Source: Bifidobacterium platyrrhinorum
Lineage (GTDB): Bacteria; Actinomycetota; Actinomycetes; Actinomycetales; Bifidobacteriaceae
Reading direction: 5' to 3'
Assembly (NCBI RefSeq): GCF_010667645.1
Contig: NZ_WHZV01000010.1
Location: 22,224-86,223 of the forward strand
DNA: 64,000 nt
Of this stretch, positions 54,401 to 62,324 are shown piece by piece. Under the pieces are notes generated by a model. The model did no database searches and was not told where the DNA came from. It was given only the letters and a program-made list of their open reading frames with translations. The position numbers were made by a program, and so were the translations under genes. Position 1 is the stretch's first letter. The number at the start of each line of letters is the position of its first letter.

Positions 54401-56757
54401 CCGTCGCCTCCGTGGGCGGCGGCGAGATGGGCGACAACGACAAGCAGCAGGTCACCGACCTCCTGTTCAAGCTCCTCAAGGTCGGCAACGTGGGCGTGCT
54501 CGAAGCGTTCCGCACGTTCATCTACGACGGCCGCGTGGACGGCGTCGCCGACGGCATCCAGGTCAAGGCGCGCACCGCCACCAGGAAGGGCATGCTCGAC
54601 TCGACCCGCTTCACCGGTTCGGCCGGCGGCTTCGCGGGCGGCGTCATCAACGGCTCCGTCAAGCAGTCCAAGGTCACGAACCTCAACAGCGTGGAGGGCG
54701 TCAACAACGCGGGCGGCTTCGTCGGCCACCTCGGCAAATCCGGCACCGTCTCCGCCGACAAGACGCAGATCGGCGACGACCTGTTCAACGTGCTCGGCCT
54801 GACCGCGGGCGTGCTCGAGATCTGGGGCTCCCACGTGGACGGCTCCTCCGTCACCGGCATCACCGCCGGCTACACGGTCGACGCCACGCACGGCACCTCC
54901 GACTACGGCAAGGGCACCGAAACGGCCACCGGCCGCGAGGTCGCGGGAGGCTTCGCGGGACTCGCGGACCTCGCACGCGTCAAGGACTGCACGGCGGACG
55001 CGCTCAAGAAGGTCACCAGCGGCGAGATCGCCGGCGGCTTCGTGGGCGAGACCAAGCGCGCCTACCTGGTCGACGTGGAGGCGAACTCCCTGCTGGTCGG
55101 GGTGCTGCTCGAAGTGGTCGACGCGCTCGTCAAGCTCCTGTACGTCGACAAGGCGCAGGGCCTGGGCGTCATCAACCTCGGCAAGTGGTTCCCGAACATC
55201 GGCAAGGTCTTCGACCTCAAGGTGCTCGCCGACGGCGACGTGCTGTACGTGAACCTGTTCGGCCTCAAGATCGGCGTCTCCCTCGCCCAGCCCGACCAGG
55301 ACAATTCGAGCAGATCCGACGTGGCGAGGGTCACCATCGGCGATTCGGTCATCGAACTGCCGTGCAGCAAGGACGGCATCGACAAGAACGCCGCGAAGAA
55401 GAACCTCAGCATCCAACTCATCAAGGGCAACCGCACGCGCGTCGAGGCGTCCACCGCCACCGGCATCACCGACGGCTACGACGTGTTCGGCGGCGGCGCC
55501 ACCCAGGACTCCGACGGCACGGAAGGCCTCGCCACCGGCTACGCGGGCGGCTTCGCCGGACTCAACGACGAAGGCGTGCTCGCCAAGGACGCCATGGTCC
55601 GTGCGGACGTGGTCCGCGGCACCAGCGGCCTGGTGGACCCGTTCTCGTACACGCTGCTCAAGACGGCATGGAGCTTCAACAGCATGAGCGACATCGTCGG
55701 CCCCGTCCAGGAGAAGGGCGCGGACGGCAGGAACGAGAACCGGTACAACACGTACCGCGTGTACCGCTCCGCCGACGGGAATCGCACCGAGGCGAAGACC
55801 AAGGACGGCGACCGCATCGCCGTCGGCGTGGCCGACGCCGACACCGGACTCGACGCCTACACGGTGGAACTGTTCAAGACGGTCAACACGTACGACGGCG
55901 ACCACGCCAACAGCCAGGCCGCCGGCGACGACAAGACCAAGTGGGTCGGCATCAAGGGCGCCGTGCGCTCCGGCGTCGGCGTGGCCGACGAACAGCTCAA
56001 GGCGTACGACACGGCCGCCAAGGCGGTGCTCATGCTCGACAAGGCGGTGTCCGGCAACAACGGCGGCGTCACGCCCGAACCGGACGACGGCCAGGACCCG
56101 TGCGGCAAGAACGGCTGCAAGACCGTGGACCTCACCCTGCAGAAGGTGTGGCGCAACGGCCAGCTGGAACGCCCGGACACGATCACCCTCCAGGTGACCG
56201 CCACCTACACGGACGCCAACGGCGAGCAGCAGACCGTCAAGGAGCTCGAATGCTTCAAGGACGACTGCACCACCGAGAAGCGCGACAACCCGTTCACGGT
56301 GACCATGACCGCCAAGAACGACGGCTCCGCGTGGAGCGACACCTGGCGCACGAAGCTCACCGGCCTGCCGGTCGCCTTCGTGGACAAGGGCTCCGGCCCG
56401 AACGGCGAGGACGTGACGCGCTACTACACGTACACCGTCAAGGAACTCAACATGACCTTCGCCGACGGCGGCGCCGACGGCAAGGCCGTGACGAAGACCC
56501 CGGCCGAAGCCGGCTACTCGGTGTCCGTCAAGTACGGCAAGGACAAGGACGGCAAGTACGTGGCCACGGTCACGAACTTCTCGCCCCTGCCCGAAACCGG
56601 CGGCAACGGCACGCTGATGTTCGTCATGTTCGGTGTGCTCATGCTTGCGCTCGGCACCGCATGGTACCTGCGCGTGAACCGTATGGAACCGGCCACGGCC
56701 GGGGGAGTGGGCACCGCCCTGCCGTTCGGCGGCAGACGCGGTCGCCACACCAGATAA
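48475..56757 (+). CDS. Giant GLUG-like repeat pilus tip adhesin, LPXTG-anchored (FimB-type)
   Basis: A surface protein of about 2,760 residues. The signal peptide has a basic n-region and VVAVALAAAMPLTCSASAAG. A long Asn/Gly/Ser/Asp-rich stretch follows (residues about 75-190), then a series of about thirty GLUG-like units with the motif AGGFAG, AGGFVG or AGGYVG every 40-120 residues. The C-terminal region has a Cna-B domain (LTLQKVWRNGQLERPDTITLQ to about residue 2700) and a sorting signal: LPETGGNG, a hydrophobic helix and a basic tail that runs about 25 residues beyond the helix, longer than usual. Translation could start at ATG 48475 or at TTG 48457, which has the better ribosome binding site (GGGAGG). 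It heads the pilus operon. Confidence 0.85.
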   Translation: MNHVRRVVRHVRSAATRRRVVAVALAAAMPLTCSASAAGTRVSVDTSGFSEAPVTVISDGKVVTDPTVVAAAASSYGSSGGNAVTVADTGSTGNEGTNGNSNTNGNANGGDANAHGDVSGNNNTKDNNAGDGSTGDAGDGAGNGSDGSSDGTGSSDGADGTDGANGQNSSAQGDERNNDQDAAAQDDAAQPQAATSALGGRDYEGQVTKTINGKTFILIGNEQQLRAIGSDKKVVGRIVKVTQTCTHLGLAQYGWKDNEGSESVEYAGDADLAADGTLREEAGNDHDGALTCLTGINEGKTRTKYYALDDAGNHTDVDKAVTTYTNDANYIIFRDIDLSSANWTPLMFSGTMLGAVSADTATAGTLWSTLGTDGASVNGGVAKPVISNVTVRQTGKINHQKQSGVGFFATVSSPTGIAADGSKLTSAGATTVDNLRLEHVDVSNTATETEDTATLVGVLFKVLSGLLSGIGGIVDWATHLLPGVNTNLKGLLTDLLTLRAKDPTLFATGAFAGRVDGQVRISDCEVADAKVSNVKGMTGGFVGYSTGETEYDLLSDALGGIVDVLGKVLNSIPGLGVGDLVTWLLNGNLLTVSELIPIGYHNPVISNSSVDGFSKGTVIGNDDSSYAGGFVGAQIGTIIENSSVTSANAFTVKAKDYAGGFAGVTRNGDVGGLVKSLGIDLLSALRPQSLIEGSTLNATGGVTVTAEHYAGGFAGAMANAYAVNDAMTGSADVTATTSGKENDTAGYAGGFTGYASVGWGLEIGTDDATDTSLVKNLVTLITNLTSDAEGGMLLSVAGVNPSAILGADMRASITVTSKGDYAGGIAGAGSGTMIADSSEANLNTLSYWKYDTTLHPRRAYPASRSTTLDGLAKVNAAGSYAGGIAGTLQPVMVAGLLNSVLTVGDTSILKKVNEFASFLVQNVTLTGGKDGLAVTAGTNYAGGAIGCATGGDVTGVALTNLGKVSAKAEAGGFIGFSGPGKAVGASSLDVLGLIKLSGLLSVAEYSSVDVRTASVTGVDAGFTVAATGVSEGSDPGTYPAGGFYGQANSTDTADAHVTGLKSVTAESSKTGGMAGGFVGYSTVGGLAEALNGSGGSNVISILKVDNLLGAVPYLIPHYIYTDVKYVDGGFVEADKAGGFAGTFQSGRVNSLTDKEQEDAALVGFVDQAKADPFAVVNIDHVTGGAYAGGFAGQVVSGALASAGEGGLSVLGKLNGVSVANILSLAQAYVPFVVYAGVHSDATTVTGTADGNADYGLLVTARRLDSGDAESGSAGGFAGYVSAAQISSSSVTQLRRTDVKAPSDLETTDTTQIANTYLNDQASKYAVDGARYAGGYIGKIDIGSTAAVADSISLLGGAIDLSDLLSALDVIVSTVERSDVTGGIGGYSVRASDTSDKDNPLGMAGGFVGDIEGGHIQQSDAHEFVYIIGQISAGGYVGTMQPGAVANVLKDADVVKRIANVDNLLSLVQDFVPTIRNSSTDAAICGGAVRAQATSGEKTRRGMAGGYVGHNRGGHIWGMDTRDWSSIRGKDVDKPTPETAYASRIRSVYGQEIAGGYTGFMEAADTADGGSISLLSGLVEVNDVLGALELVYPTEEHTKVDGPLRNASIDQWDAWVNNTGKYGAYGKEFDEVLQNRKSDIDTQEKLDAYLAGYVYGFNVVAGRDGYKADAHLRDSGVAGGHVGIMRTGTITDGQSWDVRTVSAMRSAGGYAGTMESGSAARFGSVSLLGLGVDLGSLVTTPQVFVPVIKSSSVTGYRKGMKVEATGVNITNGTGNAGGYVGMAVGGQIWGDRDSNGNALDAEKNPDAIAAGADVDNLRKVSGHNNVGGYVGIATSGATAGVDTNDTTDGILGDLIGGLVGDHSGTAANPAGLISVLQATVTTIRGAHVSADSSEWGYTVEGGAYQATDGTTAYALNAGGFAGSLQAAILGDRDSAKGTGTGVDTAKNDPSEVTVTGLRGVEGGQYAGGFVGLADISSVASVGGGEMGDNDKQQVTDLLFKLLKVGNVGVLEAFRTFIYDGRVDGVADGIQVKARTATRKGMLDSTRFTGSAGGFAGGVINGSVKQSKVTNLNSVEGVNNAGGFVGHLGKSGTVSADKTQIGDDLFNVLGLTAGVLEIWGSHVDGSSVTGITAGYTVDATHGTSDYGKGTETATGREVAGGFAGLADLARVKDCTADALKKVTSGEIAGGFVGETKRAYLVDVEANSLLVGVLLEVVDALVKLLYVDKAQGLGVINLGKWFPNIGKVFDLKVLADGDVLYVNLFGLKIGVSLAQPDQDNSSRSDVARVTIGDSVIELPCSKDGIDKNAAKKNLSIQLIKGNRTRVEASTATGITDGYDVFGGGATQDSDGTEGLATGYAGGFAGLNDEGVLAKDAMVRADVVRGTSGLVDPFSYTLLKTAWSFNSMSDIVGPVQEKGADGRNENRYNTYRVYRSADGNRTEAKTKDGDRIAVGVADADTGLDAYTVELFKTVNTYDGDHANSQAAGDDKTKWVGIKGAVRSGVGVADEQLKAYDTAAKAVLMLDKAVSGNNGGVTPEPDDGQDPCGKNGCKTVDLTLQKVWRNGQLERPDTITLQVTATYTDANGEQQTVKELECFKDDCTTEKRDNPFTVTMTAKNDGSAWSDTWRTKLTGLPVAFVDKGSGPNGEDVTRYYTYTVKELNMTFADGGADGKAVTKTPAEAGYSVSVKYGKDKDGKYVATVTNFSPLPETGGNGTLMFVMFGVLMLALGTAWYLRVNRMEPATAGGVGTALPFGGRRGRHTR

Positions 56758-56762
56758 CCAGA

Positions 56763-56790
56763 TTTCCCGCCGCCCCCAGCGGCGGCGGGC
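56763..56790. other. Hairpin between the adhesin and pilin genes
   Basis: CCCGCCGCC at about 56767-56775 pairs with GGCGGCGGG at about 56782-56790. It may stabilise the pilin mRNA 5' side or attenuate transcription between the two genes. It has no T-tract. Confidence 0.5.
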
Positions 56791-56857
56791 CAGCCAATGT
56801 AACCATCATCGGCTCCGGAACGACCGGAACCGGTAAGGAACAGAGAAAGGAACAGTG

Positions 56858-58477
56858 ATGAACTCACTGATCAAGAAGGTAGCGGCCGGCGTCCTCGCCG
56901 CCGCCACCATGCTCGGCATCGCCGGCCTCGGCGCCAGCACCGCCAATGCGGACGGCGCCGCCAACACCACCGGCACGCTGACCGTCACCAGCACGAACGC
57001 CGCCTTCGAAGGCAAGTCCGTGAACGCCTACCAGATGTTCAAGGGCGAGCCGTCCGCCGACGGCCAGAACGCCACCTACACGCTGGTGAACAACTGGGAT
57101 GCGTTCTTCAAAGCCAAGGCGACCGAGTTCGGTCTTGATGTGACCGATGCCAACGTCTCCGAGAAGGCCTACGAGTACGTGTACAGCCTGAAGGACAAGA
57201 ACGGGGGCAAGGACCTGGCCGAGTTCGCCACCAAGGCGTCCAACTGGGCCAAGGACGGCACGCACAACATCGCCACGGCAGTGACTCCGGCTCCGAAGGC
57301 GGAAGCCTCCAACGGCAAGTATGTCGCCACCTTCACCAACCTCCCGCTCGGCTACTACGTGGTGAGCCCGGAGGCCGGCTCCACCTCCAGCAGCCGCCAC
57401 ACCGATGCGATGCTCGTCAACGTCACATCCACCTCGAAGCCCACGAACATCGACCTGAAGTCCGAATACCCGACCGTCGACAAGACCATCGACTCCGACA
57501 AGAAGGGCGACAGCGCCCAGATCGGCAGCACGGTGAACTTCCAGCTCAAGTCCAAGGTCCCGGACACCAGCGAATACGATAATTACACCTTCAAGATCGT
57601 CGATACCCTGTCCCAGGGTCTTGACTACAACAATGACGTCAAGGTCACGGTCGGTACCGGTGACGATGCCACCGAACTTGGCACCGGCGATTTCACTCCG
57701 ACCTACAACAATCGAACCCTCACCATCGACCTGTCCACTTACGTCAAGACCGACAACGACACCAAGGCTGGCAAGGCCATCCTCGTCAAGTACTCCGCGA
57801 CCCTGAACAAGGATGCGTTCGTCGGCACCCCCTCCGGTGATGACAAGGGCAACTTCAACTCCGCCAAGGTCCAGTACAGCAACGGCCCGAGCGAGGAGAA
57901 CATCGGCGAGTCCACTCCGTCCGAGACCCACAGCTACACCTTCAACTTCAACCTGAAGAAGTTCTACAAGAACGACCAGAACGAGGACAAGGCCCTCGAA
58001 GGTGCGAAGTTCCAGCTGCTGAGCTCCGACAAGACCACGGCGATCTCCCTCGTCGCGAAGAGCGATAATGTGTATCGTCCGGCTGCGACCAGTGACGCTG
58101 ATGCCGATAAGGTGACCGAGGTCGAGACCCCGGCCAGCGGCAACATCGAGTTCACCGGCCTCAAGGAGGGCACGTACTATCTGCAGGAGACCTTCGCCCC
58201 GAATGGCTTCAACAAGCTCTCCGATCCCGTTGAGGTCAAGATCGTCGCCGACATCGACCAGACCACCGGCGCTCTGAAAGGCTGGACGGTCAACGGCTCC
58301 GCTCCGAGTGAGACCGTGAAGATTCCGGTCGTCAGCATCGAGAACAAGAAGGGCGCGCTCCTCCCCAACACCGGCGGCATGGGCACCGTGCTGTTCACCG
58401 TGTTCGGCGTGGCCATCGTGGCCCTCGGCGCGGCCTGGTACGTCAAGTCCAACCGCAAGTCCCGCCACGCGGCCTGA
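56858..58477 (+). CDS. Major pilin subunit, isopeptide-forming, LPXTG (FimA-type)
   Basis: A 539-residue shaft pilin. It has a signal peptide (IKKVAAGVLAAATMLGIAGLGASTANA) and an N-terminal domain with the pilin motif lysine Lys209 in YPTVDKTI, which the sortase joins to the next subunit. A middle domain (about 215-350) and a C-terminal Cna-B domain follow, with the E-box EGTYYLQETFAPNGF. The sorting signal is LPNTG at residue 502 with a hydrophobic helix and a basic tail. Codon use is less GC-extreme than in neighbouring genes (for example GAT and AAT in many places), which fits high expression or separate origin. GAGAAAGGA precedes ATG 56858. Confidence 0.93.
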   Translation: MNSLIKKVAAGVLAAATMLGIAGLGASTANADGAANTTGTLTVTSTNAAFEGKSVNAYQMFKGEPSADGQNATYTLVNNWDAFFKAKATEFGLDVTDANVSEKAYEYVYSLKDKNGGKDLAEFATKASNWAKDGTHNIATAVTPAPKAEASNGKYVATFTNLPLGYYVVSPEAGSTSSSRHTDAMLVNVTSTSKPTNIDLKSEYPTVDKTIDSDKKGDSAQIGSTVNFQLKSKVPDTSEYDNYTFKIVDTLSQGLDYNNDVKVTVGTGDDATELGTGDFTPTYNNRTLTIDLSTYVKTDNDTKAGKAILVKYSATLNKDAFVGTPSGDDKGNFNSAKVQYSNGPSEENIGESTPSETHSYTFNFNLKKFYKNDQNEDKALEGAKFQLLSSDKTTAISLVAKSDNVYRPAATSDADADKVTEVETPASGNIEFTGLKEGTYYLQETFAPNGFNKLSDPVEVKIVADIDQTTGALKGWTVNGSAPSETVKIPVVSIENKKGALLPNTGGMGTVLFTVFGVAIVALGAAWYVKSNRKSRHAA

Positions 58478-58490
58478 GACCGCCGTTGAC

Positions 58491-58554
58491 CCCCGGTTCC
58501 CCTGACCCGTGTCAAGGGAACCGGGGCACCGGCCTTCCCTGACCGGGGAAGGCC
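58491..58554. terminator. Two consecutive hairpins between pilin and sortase genes
   Basis: An 11-bp stem (CCCCGGTTCCC with GGGAACCGGGG, 58491-58501 and 58516-58526) is followed by a 9-bp stem (GGCCTTCCC with GGGAAGGCC, 58531-58539 and 58546-58554). Neither has a U-tract. They probably reduce read-through into the sortase gene or act as RNA stabilisers, so that much more pilin than sortase is made. Confidence 0.65.
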
Positions 58555-58569
58555 CCACCAAGGAGATCC

Positions 58570-59496
58570 ATGGGAAAGAAGCTGCGCGGCCTCGCGCCGT
58601 TGCTCGTCATCGTGATAGGACTGCTCGTGCTGTTCTACCCGACGATCAGCAACTTCCTCGTCATGAAGAACGCCTCCCGCGTCGTGAGCAACTACGACGC
58701 GGCGGTCGAAGCGCTCTCCGACGAGGAATACCGCAACATGCTCGAGGCCGCGCACGCCTACAACGCCAAGCTCGCCCAGGAAAGCTCCGGCAATACCAGC
58801 GCCCTCACCGGCGCGGTGAACACCGAGGCCACCGACGCCGAGTACATGAAGCTCCTCAACCTCGCCGGCGACGGCATGATGGGCTACATCACCGTGCCCC
58901 GCCTCAAGGAGACCATGCCGATCTACCACGGCACCGCCGAAAAGGTGCTGCAGGTCGGCATCGGCCACCTCGAACGCACATCGCTGCCTGTCGGCGGCGC
59001 GAGCACGCACGCGGCCCTCTCCGGGCATCGGGGACTCCCGACCGCCAAACTGTTCACCGACCTGAACCTGATGAAAAAGGGCGACCGCTTCTACATCAGG
59101 ATCCTCAAGGACACCTACGCCTACCAGGTCGACCGCATCACCACGGTGCTGCCGACCGACACCAAGGAACTCGCCATCGACCCGGGCAAGGACCAGGTCA
59201 CGCTCATCACGTGCACGCCGTACGCGGTCAACACGCACCGCCTGCTCGTGCGGGCCCACCGAATCCCCTACACGCCCGCCATGGACGAGGACTCCAAACC
59301 CACGTTCCACGTCGACATCCCCCTGCAGTACCTGCTGCCCAGCCTGGGCCTGATCGCCCTGCTCGTCGGATGGCGCGTGGCCCAGCACCGACGCCGGCGC
59401 CGAAACGCGCCGCCGACCGCCACGACTTCGTCACACACCGGCGCACGCCGCACGACCAAGAGGAAAGGACCGGCCAGACATGGCAGACATGCATAA
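58570..59496 (+). CDS. srtC: Class C (pilin) sortase
   Basis: A 308-residue transpeptidase that polymerises pilin subunits. It has an N-terminal transmembrane segment (LAPLLVIVIGLLVLFYPTI) and a C-terminal one (QYLLPSLGLIALLVGWRV), with the extracellular catalytic domain between them. The triad is His153 in LSGHRGLPTAKLFTDL, Cys215 in TLITCTPYAVNTHRLL, and an Arg after it (Arg224 or Arg228). The DPF/W lid motif normally seen near residue 80-100 of class C enzymes is not evident in the segment ESSGNTSALTGAVNTEATDAE, so the lid may be atypical. AAGGAG lies before ATG 58570. Confidence 0.93.
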   Translation: MGKKLRGLAPLLVIVIGLLVLFYPTISNFLVMKNASRVVSNYDAAVEALSDEEYRNMLEAAHAYNAKLAQESSGNTSALTGAVNTEATDAEYMKLLNLAGDGMMGYITVPRLKETMPIYHGTAEKVLQVGIGHLERTSLPVGGASTHAALSGHRGLPTAKLFTDLNLMKKGDRFYIRILKDTYAYQVDRITTVLPTDTKELAIDPGKDQVTLITCTPYAVNTHRLLVRAHRIPYTPAMDEDSKPTFHVDIPLQYLLPSLGLIALLVGWRVAQHRRRRRNAPPTATTSSHTGARRTTKRKGPARHGRHA

Positions 59497-60274
59497 CCAC
59501 GCCCAGCGCGGAGCGATCGGCATGCCCCGCACGCTGGCGGGACCGCTTCTCGCCGCATGCCTCGCGATCGCCGTCCTGTTCGCCGCCGTCACCGGGCTCG
59601 CCACCGCGCCCGCGACCGCGCGGGCCGCCGCCGTCACCGGATCGCTCACCATCGACGCACAATGGGACCGCGGGCAGGACGATGCCGTGCCGCTCGCCGG
59701 CGACACCTACTCGATCGTGCGCGTCGCCTCCGCCGACCTCGACGACAACGGCACCATCACCGCGTTCCACACGCTCGACGCGTTCTCCCGCTTCGACGCC
59801 GACTGGGCCAAGCTCACCTCGTCCCAGCTCAACGCGGCCGCCAAACGCATGGACGCCCACGCGGCCGAACACCGCCTCTACGCCACGACCGGCGTGACCG
59901 ACGCGAACGGGCGCACCACGTTCACGCGCCTCGCCGTCGGCATCTACCTCGTCGCACGCACACACGTCGCCTCCGCGAACACGAAATACACGTGCGACCC
60001 GTTCCTCGTCTCCGTCCCCGACGGCAACGACCTGACCGGCGGCGCGCCTGCCCTGAACGTCACCGTCGAACCCAAGTTCGGCGACAACGGCACCGTCACC
60101 CCGCCCGAACCGGGCGAACACGACAAGCCGGCCAACCCAGGCAACACCGCCATGACCGGCGCCGACATCGCCGGCATCGGCGCGCTCACCGTCGCCGTCG
60201 GCGTCGCGGGACTCGTCTTCGCCGCCATCCGCCGCCGCGCCCGGTCGTACGAATCCGACGCGACCGACGACTGA
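59480..60274 (+). CDS. Small pilin-like surface protein without an LPXTG motif
   Basis: A 264-residue secreted membrane-anchored protein, overlapping the sortase gene by 17 bases. It has a signal peptide (LLAACLAIAVLFAAVTGLATAPATARAA) and a domain of about 140 residues with pilin-like blocks (GSLTIDAQWDRGQDDAVPLAGDTYSIVRVA, TRLAVGIYLVARTHV). A Pro/Gly-rich stalk leads to a C-terminal hydrophobic helix and RRRAR tail. The site where LPXTG would be is NPGNTAMTGAD, so it is probably a membrane-anchored accessory or ancillary pilin that the sortase does not cleave. A variant sorting motif is possible. Confidence 0.7.
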   Translation: MADMHNHAQRGAIGMPRTLAGPLLAACLAIAVLFAAVTGLATAPATARAAAVTGSLTIDAQWDRGQDDAVPLAGDTYSIVRVASADLDDNGTITAFHTLDAFSRFDADWAKLTSSQLNAAAKRMDAHAAEHRLYATTGVTDANGRTTFTRLAVGIYLVARTHVASANTKYTCDPFLVSVPDGNDLTGGAPALNVTVEPKFGDNGTVTPPEPGEHDKPANPGNTAMTGADIAGIGALTVAVGVAGLVFAAIRRRARSYESDATDD

Positions 60275-60299
60275 GCGTCGAAGGCGCGCGCCCGGCGGG

Positions 60300-61085
60300 C
60301 TACTTGTGCAGGAACAGGCCGCCGTCGCCCCACGCCCACTGGCCCTGGCCGGCGCCGATCTGGAAGTGCAGCTTCGCGATGCCCAGATCGTTGAGCGCCC
60401 AATGCTCGTCGCCCGCCGAGGGGTCGATGTGCGCGGCGGCCGTGTCGTCGTCGGCGTTATAGGTGAACGTGACCGGCTGTCGGTTCATCGCGCTCGGCGC
60501 CTTCATCGCCGCCTCGACGCCCGCCCTGAACCACGCCGGCGCCGCGTCGCGCGCCTCGTCGGACATGCCGGCCGTGAACTGTTCGAACGACTTCGTGGGG
60601 CGGTGCGTGCGCTGGAACTCGGCGAGCTCCTCGTACGATTTCGCCATGCGCTCCACATGATGCTCCGGATGTCCGATCACCACGGCCAGATACAGCTCCT
60701 CGCCGTTGCGGATATGGCAGTGCCTCGCCGCCTCCGCACGGTCCCAGCTGCCCGCCACCCACAGGGTGCCCAGGCCCCTGAGGGTCGCGGCGAGCACGGC
60801 GCGCTCCGCGTAGAAGCCGGCGCGCTCCTTCGCTTCCGCATCGTCCTTCGGACCGACGACGGCCAGATAGTTCGCCGCGTTCCTGAGATGCCCGGAGGCG
60901 TTCGCCTCCGCGAACACCTGGGGGCGGTCGCGCACCAACTGCAGGTGCAGGTCGCCGAGCAGGTTGAGCGGGGCGAGGGTCATGTCGAGCTGGCGGGCCG
61001 TGTCGTCGTCGATCGGCTCGTCGTCGTAGGAACGGATGGCGGTGCGGATGTTCACCGCATCGATCAATTGCGTATGTTCAGCCAT
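60300..61085 (-). CDS. Nitroreductase family protein
   Basis: A 261-residue FMN-dependent NAD(P)H oxidoreductase-like protein. Family signals are the N-terminal NIRTAIRSYDDEPIDDDTARQLD, which contacts FMN phosphate, a middle GFYAERAVLAATLRGLGTLWVAGSWD, and a C-terminal MNRQPVTFTYNADDD segment. The central block PSAMNRQP also fits the FMN-binding R-x-Q pattern. The start is ATG 61085; ATG 61094 is an alternative. It lies beside the pilus operon but converges with it, so no functional link is implied. The substrate (quinone, nitro compound or flavin) is unknown. Confidence 0.8.
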   Translation of the reverse strand: MAEHTQLIDAVNIRTAIRSYDDEPIDDDTARQLDMTLAPLNLLGDLHLQLVRDRPQVFAEANASGHLRNAANYLAVVGPKDDAEAKERAGFYAERAVLAATLRGLGTLWVAGSWDRAEAARHCHIRNGEELYLAVVIGHPEHHVERMAKSYEELAEFQRTHRPTKSFEQFTAGMSDEARDAAPAWFRAGVEAAMKAPSAMNRQPVTFTYNADDDTAAAHIDPSAGDEHWALNDLGIAKLHFQIGAGQGQWAWGDGGLFLHK

Positions 61086-61334
61086 GCCCACCATTATGGC
61101 ACCGGCGGGTGGCGATGTTCGGGCGGTGCCCGCGGCGAAGTCGGGCGGCTGACGGGCGGCCGACGGGTGACCGCGGGTGCGACGGGGGTGTATCACGGGG
61201 CAACAATACGGGCGACGGGGGCTTTTCATGGACGGAAATCGGTCGGAAAGCGACGACGGTGACTAGAATGATGCCTGTTGGGTAAGTGCCGCGCATCCGA
61301 AGCGATGGCGTGTGCCTATCTCGAAGGAGAAGAA

Positions 61335-62324
61335 ATGAAGAAGTGCAATCATTGCGGTACCGAGAACCCCGAGGGGGCGCGTTTCTGCCGCGGATGCGGC
61401 CAGCCGATGACCGACGCGGCCGCTCAGCCCGCCGCCGCTGCCCCGGCCGCCCCGGCTCCGGCGCCGGTTCCCGCTCCCGCCGCCCCGGCCCCCGCGCCGG
61501 CGGCCCCGCAGTACGCCGCCCCGGCCGCTCAGCCCGCCGCCCCCGCCCCGGGTGCGCCGCAGCAGCCGCATTTCACCTACCAGCAGCCCGCGCCGGCCGC
61601 GCCGGGCGCCCCCGTTCCGGGCCAGCCCGCCCCGGCCCCGGCCGCGCCGAGCGCGCAGAGCGAGGCCAGCAAGGCGTTCTTCGGATGGCTGCTTGAGTCG
61701 TTCAAGACCCCGTCGCGCAAGTTCGCCAACGTGCAGGCCTGGTGGCCCATCATCCCGCTCGTGTTCAACGGCCTGCTCATGGCCCTCACCGTCTACATGT
61801 GGCAGAGCAAGGCGCTCAGCGCCGCCACCAGCGTCGGCAACGGCATCCTCGGCGAGCTGGGCTCCCTCACCGGCACCTCCGCGCCGCAGGTCAGCGCCAG
61901 CGTGCCGATCGGCGAGCTCTTCAAGGGCTGGATCACCTACTCCGCGCTCATCTACATCGTGGTGCTCATCAGCCTGCTCGGCCGCAAGCTCATGGGCGAC
62001 CCGATCTCGTTCGCCGCGCTGCACACCGAACTCGCCCAGAAGTTCATGCCGATGGTCGCCCTGTACCTCGTGGCGTTCCTGTTTGCGCTCATCGGCTCCG
62101 GCATGATCGTGCTCTCCGTGCTCCTGTTCATGATGGGCATCCTGTACATCCTCGCCGCCCCGGGCGCGATCATCGCGCAGGGCACCGCCACCCGCAAGCT
62201 CGACAAGACCTGGCTGTGGATCTTCGGCGTGCTCATCGGCGGCCTGATCCTGCTCGTGTTCTTCCTCATCCTCGGCATCTCCGGCGCGGCCTCCGCCGTG
62301 TCGTCGTTCAAGTCGATGTTCTGA
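61335..62324 (+). CDS. Zinc-ribbon membrane protein
   Basis: A 329-residue protein. The N-terminus is a short zinc ribbon (CNHCGTENPEGARFCRGCG, four cysteines at residues 4, 7, 18 and 21). Next comes a Pro/Ala-rich disordered linker of about 85 residues, then about five transmembrane segments (WWPIIPLVFNGLLMALTVYMW, SALIYIVVLISLLG, FMPMVALYLVAFLFALI, MIVLSVLLFMMGILYILAAPG and a last helix). The family looks like the zinc-ribbon-containing membrane proteins often annotated as hypothetical in bifidobacteria. AAGGAGAAGAA precedes ATG 61335. Confidence 0.75.
   Translation: MKKCNHCGTENPEGARFCRGCGQPMTDAAAQPAAAAPAAPAPAPVPAPAAPAPAPAAPQYAAPAAQPAAPAPGAPQQPHFTYQQPAPAAPGAPVPGQPAPAPAAPSAQSEASKAFFGWLLESFKTPSRKFANVQAWWPIIPLVFNGLLMALTVYMWQSKALSAATSVGNGILGELGSLTGTSAPQVSASVPIGELFKGWITYSALIYIVVLISLLGRKLMGDPISFAALHTELAQKFMPMVALYLVAFLFALIGSGMIVLSVLLFMMGILYILAAPGAIIAQGTATRKLDKTWLWIFGVLIGGLILLVFFLILGISGAASAVSSFKSMF

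Noticed and set aside
48388..56748. Open frame of about 2,786 codons antisense to the giant adhesin gene
   Set aside because: It mirrors the coding strand frame for frame. High-GC codon bias leaves the opposite strand free of stops, and the product is rich in Ala, Gly, Val, Asp and His with no domain or signal peptide.
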